Positions 34,292 through 44,966 of a DNA stretch of 64,000 nt are shown here, in pieces. The notes under the pieces were generated by a model. The model was not told the origin of the DNA. It ran no database searches and saw only the letters and a list, made by a program, of their open reading frames with translations. Source of the stretch: Pezicula radicicola. Taxonomy: Eukaryota > Ascomycota > Leotiomycetes > Helotiales > Dermateaceae. The position numbers were made by a program, and so were the translations under genes. The stretch covers positions 62,001-126,000 of the forward strand of contig PDUO01000064.1 of the NCBI GenBank assembly GCA_003008705.1. Reading direction: 5' to 3'. The first letter of the stretch is position 1; each line of letters begins with the position of its first letter.

Positions 34292-35063
34292 ATGATAGTC
34301 TCCTGTGAGGTTACCCCAAGAAGCATCCGTCAGCCCTGCGCAACCCGAGCTCTCTCTACGACTCAATACCGTTTCAGTCCTCAAGGCTACGGCGATGGCG
34401 AAGGTGATCCACGAGGCGAGAATCCTCAAAAGCAAGGCAGCTCCAACGGAACCAAGCGGAGCGTAGAACACCCGGGTCCTGAGCCTATTTCCGAGGGAAA
34501 GGGAAGCGGAGCTAGTCCACCAAAGGGTGAATCTTCTGGGTCTAGAAACAGCCCAGAGAATGCATCAGCACAATCTGGCGGCTCGAGATCTAAGGAGGCA
34601 AAAGAGACTAGAAGTAGCCCAACGGGAGGAGAAGTAGAAAAGAGTGGAGGTAAGAGCCCGAATGGGCCTGGGCCGAAGATTTAGGATCACAAACCGAGTG
34701 TGGACACTGCGGAGAAGCAAGCGGAGGTTGAGCAGCATGTTCGTATTTTTTGAAACTCGACCTCCCTCTGCTAGGCAGATTGTGGTTGTGGGACTTGCTT
34801 TTGGCGTGTAGAGCATGTGTAGAGCATGTCTTGCAACTCCTCAACCCTGCCCTGGTTCTGTCCAATACTGCGAATGAAGCAATACTAATGATGGACCATA
34901 AACAGAATAACGAATTCGAGCAGGGCCACGACCGAGCACCACCCGCCGCCGCAGATAAAGTTGATAAGAAGTTTGTAAGTCCAGGTCACTATCTGAAGCT
35001 TGGGAGCAAATACTAATTATTAAACAGCGGTCAGGACATGGAGGGGCAGACAAGGAGCCTTGA
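34292..35063 (+). CDS. Small mitochondrial-type hydrophilic protein, frame interrupted by TAG
   Basis: The first frame (34292-34684) starts MIVSCEVTPRS, has an Arg-rich presequence-like start with ALSTTQYRF, and continues with GYGDGEGDPRGENPQ and a Ser/Gly/Lys-rich region. After a TAG at 34682-34684 the same frame goes on DHKPSVDTAEKQAEVEQH. Further plausible exons at 34906-34974 (NNEFEQGHDRAPPAAADKVD) and 35028-35063 (RSGHGGADKEP) finish it. From memory this layout resembles a conserved fungal family of short hydrophilic proteins with LSTT..RF starts and HDRAPP/DKVDK endings; function unknown. The TAG has three readings: a nonsense mutation, the end of a 51-nt phase-0 intron (34634-34684) with a poor GTAGAA donor, or a true stop. 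I favour a gene over chance but cannot choose among these. The intron at 34739 would use a GTTCGT donor. Confidence 0.5.
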
Positions 35064-36154
35064 TTCTTGTTAACTGCTATGCATCACTTTGTACATTAAC
35101 AGTTTTTGAAAATAATGTCCTCATCACGAGCATCCGAGGTTTCTTGCGGCTTGTGGTTAAGCTGCACTCATTGTCACTATCATCTTTTAAAGCTCTACAG
35201 CTACTTCATAGGTCTGCATTATGGGTAATATTACTGGACCTTTAAGCATCTAGCCAAAACCTATTTTCTTTGCGAGCTGTTTCAACCTCCTCGTATGAAC
35301 AGTTGAGCTTATGCAGAATACTGCTATGGAGGGTAGAAGTTAGCTTTGCACGTACGTCCCCTAAAGAAAATAGCTTCCCAAGTTGGACTGTGATCTTGAC
35401 TTCGTCATCTCAAATAGAAATATCACAGTCTACGAGGTGCATCCAAAACTGCTGTGATGTTGAGGACTACCTTCTCTGAAAGAAATGTCCAAATTATGAC
35501 ACAAGGAGCTAGCCTGTCGATTTGACTTCCCCACATACAGGGGTCTCCACAAAAGGATGTGCAGCGTTCTATTGTGGCGCTGTGGCTGTTAAATGACATC
35601 AGCTGTACGGAGGTAAACTTGAAGGAGCCTTTGTTCCTGAAAATAAAGAGCAGCACAACGGCAGTTGTATCCTCCTGAGAAATTGACTGAATTCAAGAGA
35701 ATGCTCAATGCCACTCATCCACCTCTATGCAGAGGTCAGTCACGACCACCTGTAGTACTGTAGTTCACAGTTCGATGACAGGTTATAAATACCTCTACAT
35801 ACCCTTTTTGTATGATACCGACATTTCGTCATCGATGATTATTACCCTTTTAGAAACATGCAAAACTCAACAGCAAAACAATTGGCATCTGTAGGAGAAT
35901 GCGGTGGAGCTGATCCCTGCAAGCTTGCAGGCCTGTCGTGCTTTGTGCATGACGTGTGGTGCTTTCAATCCTTTAGCGCAACGTACCTAGCACGGTACTC
36001 TCTTGGTTGAAGTCGCAGCCTCCATCTCGTCCATTTCATCTTTTTATTTTCCCAAACCCTACAACTTTCTGTCTGTCGTCACCATCCCGACAGATCGTAA
36101 TCCTACTGAATACAATATCCAACTCAACTCTAATAAGAATCATCGACTCCCACG
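35064..36154. other. Intergenic
   Basis: About 1.1 kb without a supported gene. Short open frames show no domain. The right part is the promoter and a CT/CA-rich leader of the Ish1/Msc1 gene. Confidence 0.4.
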
Positions 36155-38524
36155 ATGAAGCTCTTCGCACAGCTTCTGATGCTGGGCCTCGCTGCGGAGC
36201 TTACAGTTGCCAGCAACTGGTTCAGCAAAGCTGGTATGTACAGCTCCTCAAGTAACCACATTTTACCCCCCTGTATACCTAAACTCGTTGGCAAGCTTCT
36301 CGGAGCTTTACTTATATTCAGACACTGGTATTGCTCCTTGGCCCGGGGAGCTGTCACCAAGTAAACAGCTTGGCACCACCTTTCCCGCTCTCAGATTCAG
36401 CACCATTTATTGCTCCCAAGGCTTTTCTAACGTTTCTATACCATAGTTTACAATAAATGGCACGAAACCGAGCTTGAGAGATGGCTGTCCGATCATGATG
36501 TTCCCTACCCAACCCCGGCCGATCGTAAGGATCTCGAGTCCCTGATCAAGGAGAACTGGCAATCCAAGGTTGCTTCGCCATACAACGACTGGGACACTCC
36601 TCAACTCAGCTCTTACTTGAAGCAGAAGGGTGTCGAGACAAAGGATACCGCCGTAGCAAACAAGGAGGGCTTGGTTGCGCAGGTTAAAAACTACTGGTAC
36701 GAGACTGAGGACAAGGCCGAGGATGCATGGTCAAGTGTCAAGGACTGGGTATTTGACAGGTATGATACGGCTACTATATTTCATGGGATTCTACTGACAC
36801 CCCTCATATAGTTGGACCGACTCCCAACTCAAGGCGTTCGCTGATCGTCACAATATCCCTGGTATGTGTACCTTACACCATTTCAGTTACTAGAGTATGC
36901 TTAACATTCACCAGTCCCACAACCTCGCAAGAGAGATACCCTTCTCCAGAAGATCCTCTCCAATTACGAGTCTGTTGCCAAGAAGGCTGGGGAGACTGCT
37001 GCATATCCAGGAAACTGGTTATACGAGACCTGGACTGAGTCTGGTGGGGACATTCTTCAGCATTTCAATTTTGTGTTACTTACGGTAAATAGATTTGAAG
37101 GAGTTCCTTGATACACACGGAATCCCAGCACCTCAGCCTTCTAACAGAGATAAATTGATTGCTTCCGTCCGCCGAAACTCTCGCTTGGCCAGCTTGAAGC
37201 TCGCTGATGCTCAGGCATCTGCATCTTCATCAGCTGCTGCTACAGCACAAACTCTTTCTGACCAACTCCTTGAAGCTTGGTCTGATTCCCGTGAGATACT
37301 CCAACCACTGACTTCCAAGATGATAGCTGACAGATTGAAGAAATTAAGGAGTGGCTTGACAAGAACAACATCCCAGTTCCCCAAGGATCAAAGAAGAATG
37401 AATTGATCGCCATTGCAAGAAAGCACCGTGCAGCTTTTATGGGAGACAGCGCCTCTGCCTCTGTCAAGAGCGGCGCAAGCAAGGCTAGCGCTTCAGGAGA
37501 ATCTGCTTTTGGAGCAGCAACTTCTTCGGCAAACAATCAGTATGCTAAGGCTACCGATGATGCACAGTTGAAGGCTGAAGATGCTTGGAACTCTGCAACT
37601 AGCACATGGAGCGAGGTAAGAATTGCCGTAGCTGTTTGCTGAGACTGGATGAGCTAATATTTGAATCTTCACAGTCTCGTCTCAAGGCATACCTTGATGC
37701 CAGAGGAATTCCAGTTCCTCAGAGCGGTAAGAAAGACGAGCTCCTGGCCGCTGTAAGATTGAACAAGCACAAGGCTGCTTCCGGATGGAGCGCATGGACT
37801 TACGACACCTGGACCTATGACAACCTCAAGTAAGTTGTTCTTCGATATGTATTAAATCTTCGTTAACATTTGACAGGGATTACCTTTTGTCAACTGGCGA
37901 CGCAGCTTATGAGAAGGTTGCAAACAAAGCTGGAGCAACTCGTGAGGAGCTCGTCAGCGCTGCTCAAGATTCTTACTCCAGTGCATCCAAGGCCGGCGGT
38001 ACTACTTACGCCAGTGTAACATCATACCTTGCGAGGCAAACCGATGCCACTAAGGACTCTGCTTTCGATACCTGGTCTGAATCTGGTGTGTATTCATCAT
38101 GAATTCAAATGTCTACAATGTGATTACCCGTACTGACAATCATCACCAGAGCTCAAGAACTACCTCGACTCTTACGGATTCAATGTTCCTCAAGGCTCTA
38201 CCAAGAACCAATTGATCGCTTATGCTAGAAACCAACGTAATTGGTTTAGATATGGTACTACCGTAAGTTTTCACATTACCGCTTGAGCGATATCGCTTTG
38301 ATCATAGCTAATTGATACGTTAGACTCCACAAGGAACTCTCTGGGCCAAGCTCCAAGAGACTGGCATCTGGATCCTAGATCAGCTCAGAATCGGTGCTTC
38401 AGCTGGAAAGGTTGCAAACGAGGCCGAGAAAGCCACTGACCGCGTCAAAGAGGGTGCATATGCCACCAACCGTGCGGAGGAGGCTGCCCAAAAGGCTGAG
38501 CACAGAGCCAAGGAGGAGTTGTAA
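36155..38524 (+). CDS. Ish1/Msc1-type repeat protein, secretory/nuclear-envelope stress protein
   Basis: Ten exons (36155-36233, 36447-36759, 36812-36861, 36915-37043, 37093-37290, 37341-37615, 37675-37829, 37877-38085, 38150-38262, 38324-38524) give 573 residues. A signal peptide (LFAQLLMLGLAAELTVAS) is followed by eight Ish1/HeH-like repeats of the form W-x(2-3)-L-x-x-[YFW]-L...P.P......L: LERWLSDHDVPYP, LSSYLKQKGVE, LKAFADRHNIPVP, LKEFLDTHGIPAP, IKEWLDKNNIPVP, LKAYLDARGIPVP, LKDYLLSTGD and LKNYLDSYGFNVP. Ala/Ser-rich linkers and a C-terminal Ala/Glu/Lys helix (about residues 525-573) follow. S. pombe Ish1 is a stress-induced nuclear-envelope protein; yeast Msc1 is an ER/nuclear-envelope protein linked to meiotic recombination. 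Several introns fall at the same place in the repeat, suggesting growth by exon duplication. Intron 1 (213 nt) may hide a 39-nt cassette exon. Confidence 0.9.
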
Positions 38525-40317
38525 GTTATTAGAAGGGCGTACATGGACTGATTGATGACGATGGATGGTATGATTATTACGGACGAGCCTTTATTTTCAT
38601 GACGGAAGCGTTGGTTTAATCAATGGTTGCGTTGGGAGTTCATTAGTTTTTTCAGACAAGGGGTAGTCCAATAGTCTGGCGGGGAACGGAAAATGACAAC
38701 TTTGTTAAATACGAAGATGGATTGTTGTAGTTCACTATGAAGAACGCGAAAGAAGCGCTTCTCCATACTGGTGGATATGTCATCTTCTTGACACTCCATT
38801 CATGTTTTGGGCGGACAGTTCAGGAATTTTCATTTCCCAGTCACTTGTCTTGGTGGACTGGCAGAGGTGGGCATTTACACTAACGCCACCCGGAATTTTA
38901 TCTAGGCTGCTAAGAAGCATACAGGCTTAGTGTCTTGTACTTAGAGAAGACATAAATACTCGATAACCTGCTCGCTTAATTCTCCGTCCTCGTACAGTAC
39001 AAACAATTCCACTGCAGTACAAAGGAAGGGCTCTTGCAGCGCAAGCACGAGATTGCTAGGAATAAACCCCGGTTATGATTTGTAGCCCTGGTGAAGTTAC
39101 TACTTTCTCAATCTCGATATCATCAGTTCGCAATCATCTCGTTGATAGTTCCCGGTCTTCCCTGAGTCCTAGCTTGCCATAAAAAAAGTCAATTGAGAGA
39201 AAGCTCTGCAGACGGTGAGTTTCCAAGGGTCGATTCACTCATAGAACATCGAGATGTTCTAGTAGCACAATAACCTTCATGATGGACCCGCAGGGCTCAA
39301 ATGTCGTACCGAGTGAGTGTATGCCAGTACTCCGTACCTCCGTACAGAAGCGAAAGTTGAAGCAAACGAACTTTTGGGATCCGTCTCCCTGGGATTCAAA
39401 CTTCTCCTTCTCGCCACAGATCGTCATATCAGGGCCTGAAAGACGCAAACTCTGCGGGAGAAGACAAGGATTATTCTAAGTGTGTATACACCATGTTTCT
39501 ATTCTTAGCGAGCTTCAACGGTCACTACTTAGGAAGGTCCTTCAGTAGAGGAAGTCAGCTATAAATTCTTTACTACAATGACCAAGGCTTTTGTACTTGT
39601 ACGCGCTGCAGGTTATTTTATTGGGAATATTGTGCTGACCAAAGTCCATTATAATATCCATTCGAATAGCATATGTTTAATATAGCTTTCATACTCTTTT
39701 TATCTCGAAGTACAACACGGCCGGCATGATCCATTTCATCTTCCCCATTGAGCTTCATGCATATTGCAAATGTTTCAGCATGTCTAGAAACTCAGATGGA
39801 GAAACTCGAACGGGGAAGGAGCGAGATGATCCTCGCCGTTCGGGGGGCTTCCCTAAGATCCTTGAACGCTGAACCAGTTGGACGGAGCCACTGTTCCGGC
39901 TAATCTTGCAATTAAGTAGCTCTAAAAGACAGGAAGGGTAGCTTAAGTTTAGGGCTCTCTTAATCGAGTGCCTAGACTTCACCTTAACTCGAACGAGATA
40001 AGCAAGGACCAGTTCCCAGGAGAGCGGATTGTCAAAGGAATTCCGAAGGTTGGGTCTTGCTCCGTCTCCATAAGACCTGCATGCTTCAATCGAAGAATGC
40101 GGCATAAACGCTTCTGGACTGAGATCATGCTACTCGAGTAGAACCTCTGACTGGGTAAGGTAATGGCACTCACTGACTGGCCAATTTGCTGTCGACCCCC
40201 CTTTGAAGTCAACCTCACATGCTGAAATTTGCATATAATACATAAAGTCGGGGCAAGACCCTCAGTTGCGACGTTTTTTTTGTTGCTAATATTGTACTAT
40301 CCTTCTCCATCTACAAC
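38525..40317. other. Intergenic
   Basis: About 1.8 kb with no supported gene. It includes a repeated TCCGTAC motif at 39330-39350. Open frames on both strands at 39239-40218 are short, mutually overlapping and lack domains. Confidence 0.4.
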
Positions 40318-40869
40318 ATGGTCGCCAGAAAAGAAGAGTTTCAGTTGCATCCAACAGACTACAAAGATGCTCTTGCAGAGGAGGTATTCCAGTTCTCTGA
40401 CTTAGATCACATCATGCCTAAGATGTACGTCCAGATTGCGTTGACGTTTGAGCTTGAGCCTGAAGCGGCGGATAAAGCAAAGATCGTTCAAAATCTGAAA
40501 GCCGGACTGGAAGTAAACCTCAAGTAAGTAAATCAGAAAGCCTTCCCTTTCATGTTATGGGTTGGATTGATACTGGAAAACATGATTTGACGTCATATTA
40601 ATTAGTCACGGATTTTCAGGCAATTTCCTGTCTTATCAGGCACCCTACAAATGCATGAAAAAACTGGCAAGCTTTGGGTTTAGAGCACCAAGGCTATAAG
40701 CTTTCCCTCGCCAACATTTGAAGGATATGTATTTGTCTATCCGCATCGTCCATCGTCATCAGATACAGATGAAGGGATTGAGGTGTGTGCTTGCTTGGAG
40801 CAGAGCTGCCAGGATCGGTTGATGCTAGATGAGAAGCTTAAAGAGTTCGTTCAGCCAAGAGGCTTGTAA
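40318..40869 (+). pseudogene. Acyltransferase-family remnant with internal deletion
   Basis: Exon 40318-40523 and a second coding stretch from 40620 (96-nt intron) give the N-terminus of a fungal O-acyltransferase of the trichothecene-acetyltransferase/BAHD-like type: YKDALAEEVFQFSDLDHIMP and QFPVLSGTLQMHEKTGKLWV. A TAG follows at 40681. The same frame then stays open for 61 codons to a TAA at 40867 and ends EGIEVCACLEQSCQDRLM and FVQPRGL, the typical C-terminus of this family. The ~300-350 central residues, including the HxxxD catalytic motif and DFGWG region, are absent. The simplest reading is an in-frame internal deletion with a stop near the joint. It can only make an 89-residue inactive peptide. 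Confidence 0.75.
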
Positions 40870-41361
40870 GCAAGGTATGGGTAGGCATGATGTGTAGTAG
40901 AGGTCTGTATGAGAGAAAGGAAGAGCAAGATGCTGTGTAGTTTAGAAATCAAAGATTAGCACGTGCCAATCCATTCATTGTTTTTCTCGTGCTTAGTCAT
41001 CCATCCAGCCAAGTAAAATGAACCGGGTATTCACCTCCCAGGTGGCGTTCCAGATCGGGGCTTACAAGCCGTGCGGGCAACCTATAAAAAGCTCGAGCCC
41101 TGAAGCCAGACCTTGTAGTTATGATGTCAGTGTCAATCTCTTGATTTTGCCTGCCTCTGCTGGCATTGCATTGTCAGTGGTAGTGGCTTGTCGCAGAGAG
41201 ATACTAGAAATATCTATTTGTACCTACTCTACCTCCGCCAGCTCACCAACCCTTCACTCGTGCTCTCACAAAGATGCTACCTTGACGAATTCATACCCCA
41301 TCAATTGAACCCCAACTCCATGTTTTGTTAACGTCTTTCTCGCAATTCCTTTTCTTACTCC
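40870..41361. other. Intergenic
   Basis: About 490 bases with no supported gene; it contains the promoter of the kelch-protein gene. A 96-codon frame at 41018 has no family features. Confidence 0.4.
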
Positions 41362-44247
41362 ATGTCCTCGTTTTCACATACAATTCAGAGTCCAGAGAGC
41401 CGCGGCAGGTCGAGCGGTGGAAAGCCAAGCTTCTGTTCGCGCAATACGTCAGATCGACTTCAGGAATCACTGCGCGAAGGAAGTCGAAGTCTCTCCATGC
41501 CTGCTTCGAATATAAAGCCGCTGAGGAGGTCGGTCTTTAAAGAGATTGGCCTAGACGACCTGAACAGCAGCATTCACAATGGATACCAACCGGCGCACAA
41601 CGACTCGATGCCTATACCCTCCTTACAAGAAGAGAAACCCAAGGCGAAGGGTATTACTTTCGACGATATCTTGAAGGATATCGATACGCAAGAGTTAAAG
41701 GAATCGAAGACGATAGGGAATCCATTGTTATCAAAGATGGGAAGAGGTTCACGACCAATGATTAAGACCACAGCTAGTGCACCACCTAGCACATTTCCTA
41801 CGCTGTCGAGGATTGCGTTGATCGCATGTTTGATTGCTATAGTGCTACCCAGCTTCCTTGGGGGAAAGGACAATGCGAACATCGGGGCTGCAGATGCAGG
41901 TGTTATCCCAAATGCTGAATTGGTGGATAACGCGAGTTCCATACAAGGAAGGGCGAACAGTCCAACCGCAGTTTGCACAAGATGGAGCCATCAGAGTAAG
42001 TTGTGTGGAAGAAGTGGTTTCGCATAATATCTAATAGTCTACCAGCCGCAGTTGTCAATGGAACCTTGTATATCTATGGTGGGCAGGCTACAACGTCAAG
42101 TTCACAAACCTCAAATACATGGAGTAAGTTAATATGGGCATTAAGATGACCTTCAAGCTAACTTTCGTAGACAATAACTTTCTTGCCGTGGATTTAACGA
42201 AAACCTGGCAGATTTCATCTCCCTCCTTAACAGGACTTTCTCAGCCGTCAGGGCCGCCAGCAGTGTCGAATGGTTACCTCTGGCACTCTCTTGAAGCTCT
42301 CTTTCTATATGGCGGCGAGTTTTCGGACAGTCCTAGTACCTCACCAGTACCAATGGCCATGTGGGAATATGATATCAGTTCCGCGACATGGACAGAATAC
42401 TCAAGTCCACAAACATCAGCAGGAAATAATTCTGATGGTGGAGGACAGCCTGTTCAACGAGCTGCTGAAGGTGCCGGGTTAACGATACCTGAACTTGGCA
42501 AAAGTTACTATTTTGGTGGGCATTTAGATTTGTATACGACGGAAGGATGGTCCAACCAGGTTTCTCGAGTATATTTGAAAAGTCTGTTGGAATTTACGCA
42601 CCCTAGTTATACGAATACAGGTGTTTCTTCTCTGGGGAGCACAACAGGGGCTGGCAGCGGCGGGGTGTACAGGAATATTACTCAAGGTGGTTTGCAAGCC
42701 GACGCTGGATTCACGGAAAGAGCCGATGGTGTTCTAGTTTATGTACCGGGTTGGGGTGTAGATGGAATAATGTTAGGTTTAGCTGGCGGTACCAACGAAA
42801 CTTTTGTGAGTAGATCTTCCAGTCCCTTCACATGGCCATCACTAATTGTAGAGTTCAGACTGAGATGAATGTAATCGACATATACGACATAGCAACGAGT
42901 ACGTGGTATAAACAGTCCACGTCAGGGACAAGTCCGCCGATTCGAGTCAATCCTTGCGCAGTAGTTGCAGCAGCACCAGATGGGTCAAGTTTCAATGTTT
43001 ACCTCTATGGGGGCCAGAACCTCATTCCATACGGCAGCCAAATCCAATATTCCGATATGTGGATTCTGACCATTCCCTCATTTACATGGATTCAAGTCGA
43101 CATGGATGGACAGAGCGAACCCCCAGCTCGAGCAGGACACACTTGTAACCTCTACGATTCCCAAATGGTTGTGGTTGGAGGTTATGTCGGAAAGAATATT
43201 TCATGTGATAACCCGGGTATCTACGTGTTCAATGCTTCTTCGTTACAGTGGGTTAACAGCTACACACCATTATCAAATCCCTCATCTAGCACAACTGGAT
43301 CTTCTGGCTCCTCAAGCTCCTCATCGTCGGGAACTTACGGCGGCAGCGACATCCTTCAAGGTAGCATAGGGTACCAAGTCCCAGATATCGTACAGTCTAT
43401 AATCGGCGGATCTTCACTAGGAGGGGCCAGCGCTACTACACCAGCAGCTGGCTCAGCAACTACAGGTCCTTTTGCAACAGGGCGCCCACCAACGTTCACA
43501 GTCACAGAGTCTGGCCAAACGGTCTCTGCAACAGCCACAGCCACTTCAAAAATAACATCGACTTCAACTTCAAATCCTCAAACCAGTTCCAAGAGTGGCC
43601 CAAATGTTGGTGCCATAGCAGCGGGAACTATTGCAGGAGCATTGGCACTTCTCGCTGGGTATCTTGCGTTCTGTAGTTGGTTGTATCGGAAACAACTCAG
43701 ATTGTACAAAAACCATGTTGCCATGGCACAGCGAACAGCTTTCGCACAGAGTCCCGAGAATCAGTGGAATCCTTCAGACGAAAGCGGGGCAAATAGAGCC
43801 AACGAGAAAGCCGCAGGAGCAGCTGGAGGAACGGTCTTGGGAGCTTTTGGCACCGCTATAGCTGGCAGCGGCAGCGGCAGCACAGGAAGGCCGTCTTATG
43901 GTGGTGGCAATTCTGGGCCATCAGCAGGGACGACACCTGGAAATGATAGCGGCGGAGAGACGACCGAAGGTGAGAACAGGGTTGACAGTTACGGTGGTTA
44001 CGGTGGTGGTATCATGCCCGGAGGAGGGACCGCTGGCATAGGCTATGGGCGACTAAGCGAAGAAGATGAGACAGAGTATCATGGAGCAGGAAATATGGCC
44101 TATGGCTATTCGAACTGGGGACGACCACGACCTCTTGGAAGTACGACGAATAGTTCCGCTGAGGATTTGCTTGGAGGTCAGGAACCTAGTTTCTTCAGCG
44201 TGGTGCTAAATCCCAGGAGGACGCTGAAGGTTGTAAACCAAGACTGA
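41362..44247 (+). CDS. Kelch-repeat membrane protein
   Basis: Four exons (41362-41995, 42046-42123, 42171-42805, 42859-44247) give 911 residues. A disordered N-terminus of ~145 residues precedes a hydrophobic segment at 149-168 (SRIALIACLIAIVLPSFLGG), probably a signal anchor. A kelch-type beta-propeller follows, with blades such as VVNGTLYIYGGQAT, SLEALFLYGGEF, SYYFGGHLDLYT, VYLYGGQNLIP and QMVVVGGYVG. A Ser/Thr-rich stalk (about 590-690), a second membrane helix near 700-723 (AIAAGTIAGALALLAGYLAF) and a Gly/Ser-rich tail complete it. Such two-anchor kelch proteins are common in filamentous fungi and largely uncharacterised; surface or vacuolar location is a guess. The C-terminal tail has GGYGGG runs. 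The ATG at 41362 is the first in frame. Confidence 0.87.
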
Positions 44248-44966
44248 TGTACGAAGAAATATTTGGGAAAAGTTAGTATTTGGGGGTACGTACATATGAA
44301 GGGGGATTTTGGAGTTAGATACATTTTTGGTCGGCTATAATACCCATTTTGCAGTACAAAATACACGATTACATCTTAATTAATATATGAATTCAAGAAA
44401 AACTATATTTACATCCTGCGATTTCTACTTGCTGAGTTGACTTCTTGCGTCATAATATCTGCACATATTGATGACAAGCAAATAATTTTATGTTTGCAAT
44501 GAATGTAGCTTAGGGCAAACAAGAAAGAACGTTAATTTAAGCGACGAGGTTTATGTTTGTACGATAGGTACAGACTTGACTTCTCACTAGGTAAGCAAGG
44601 AAACTTTATTCGTAGGTATGTATAGAGATAAATGTTCTTTGCTACCTATATAAGCACTGAAAGATATTACTTTATAGAAAAGCTCGCCATGCTAAGAGAA
44701 TAAACTCCTTATCTTTAAAGCTAACTGCATAGATATATCTCCTTGCCTTACACATGTACAGTACCAAATCCAAACCACCTAACTCCTACTAGTGCTAGGT
44801 AGTAAACTCCACCTCACAAAGACAAATCTCCAAGTTACCTACCTAGATATCTCCCCACTATATAAACACAACCCCAAAATTCCATTCCATAGATACATTG
44901 TTTCATTCCTTTATAAAAATAACACCAAAACAATCCTGGAACCCCATTCATTTAATGACCTTCAAC
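44248..44966. other. Intergenic, AT-rich
   Basis: About 720 bases between convergent genes (kelch protein on plus, P450 on minus), clearly AT-rich from 44330 to 44900. No gene, tRNA or repeat array is supported. Confidence 0.45.
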
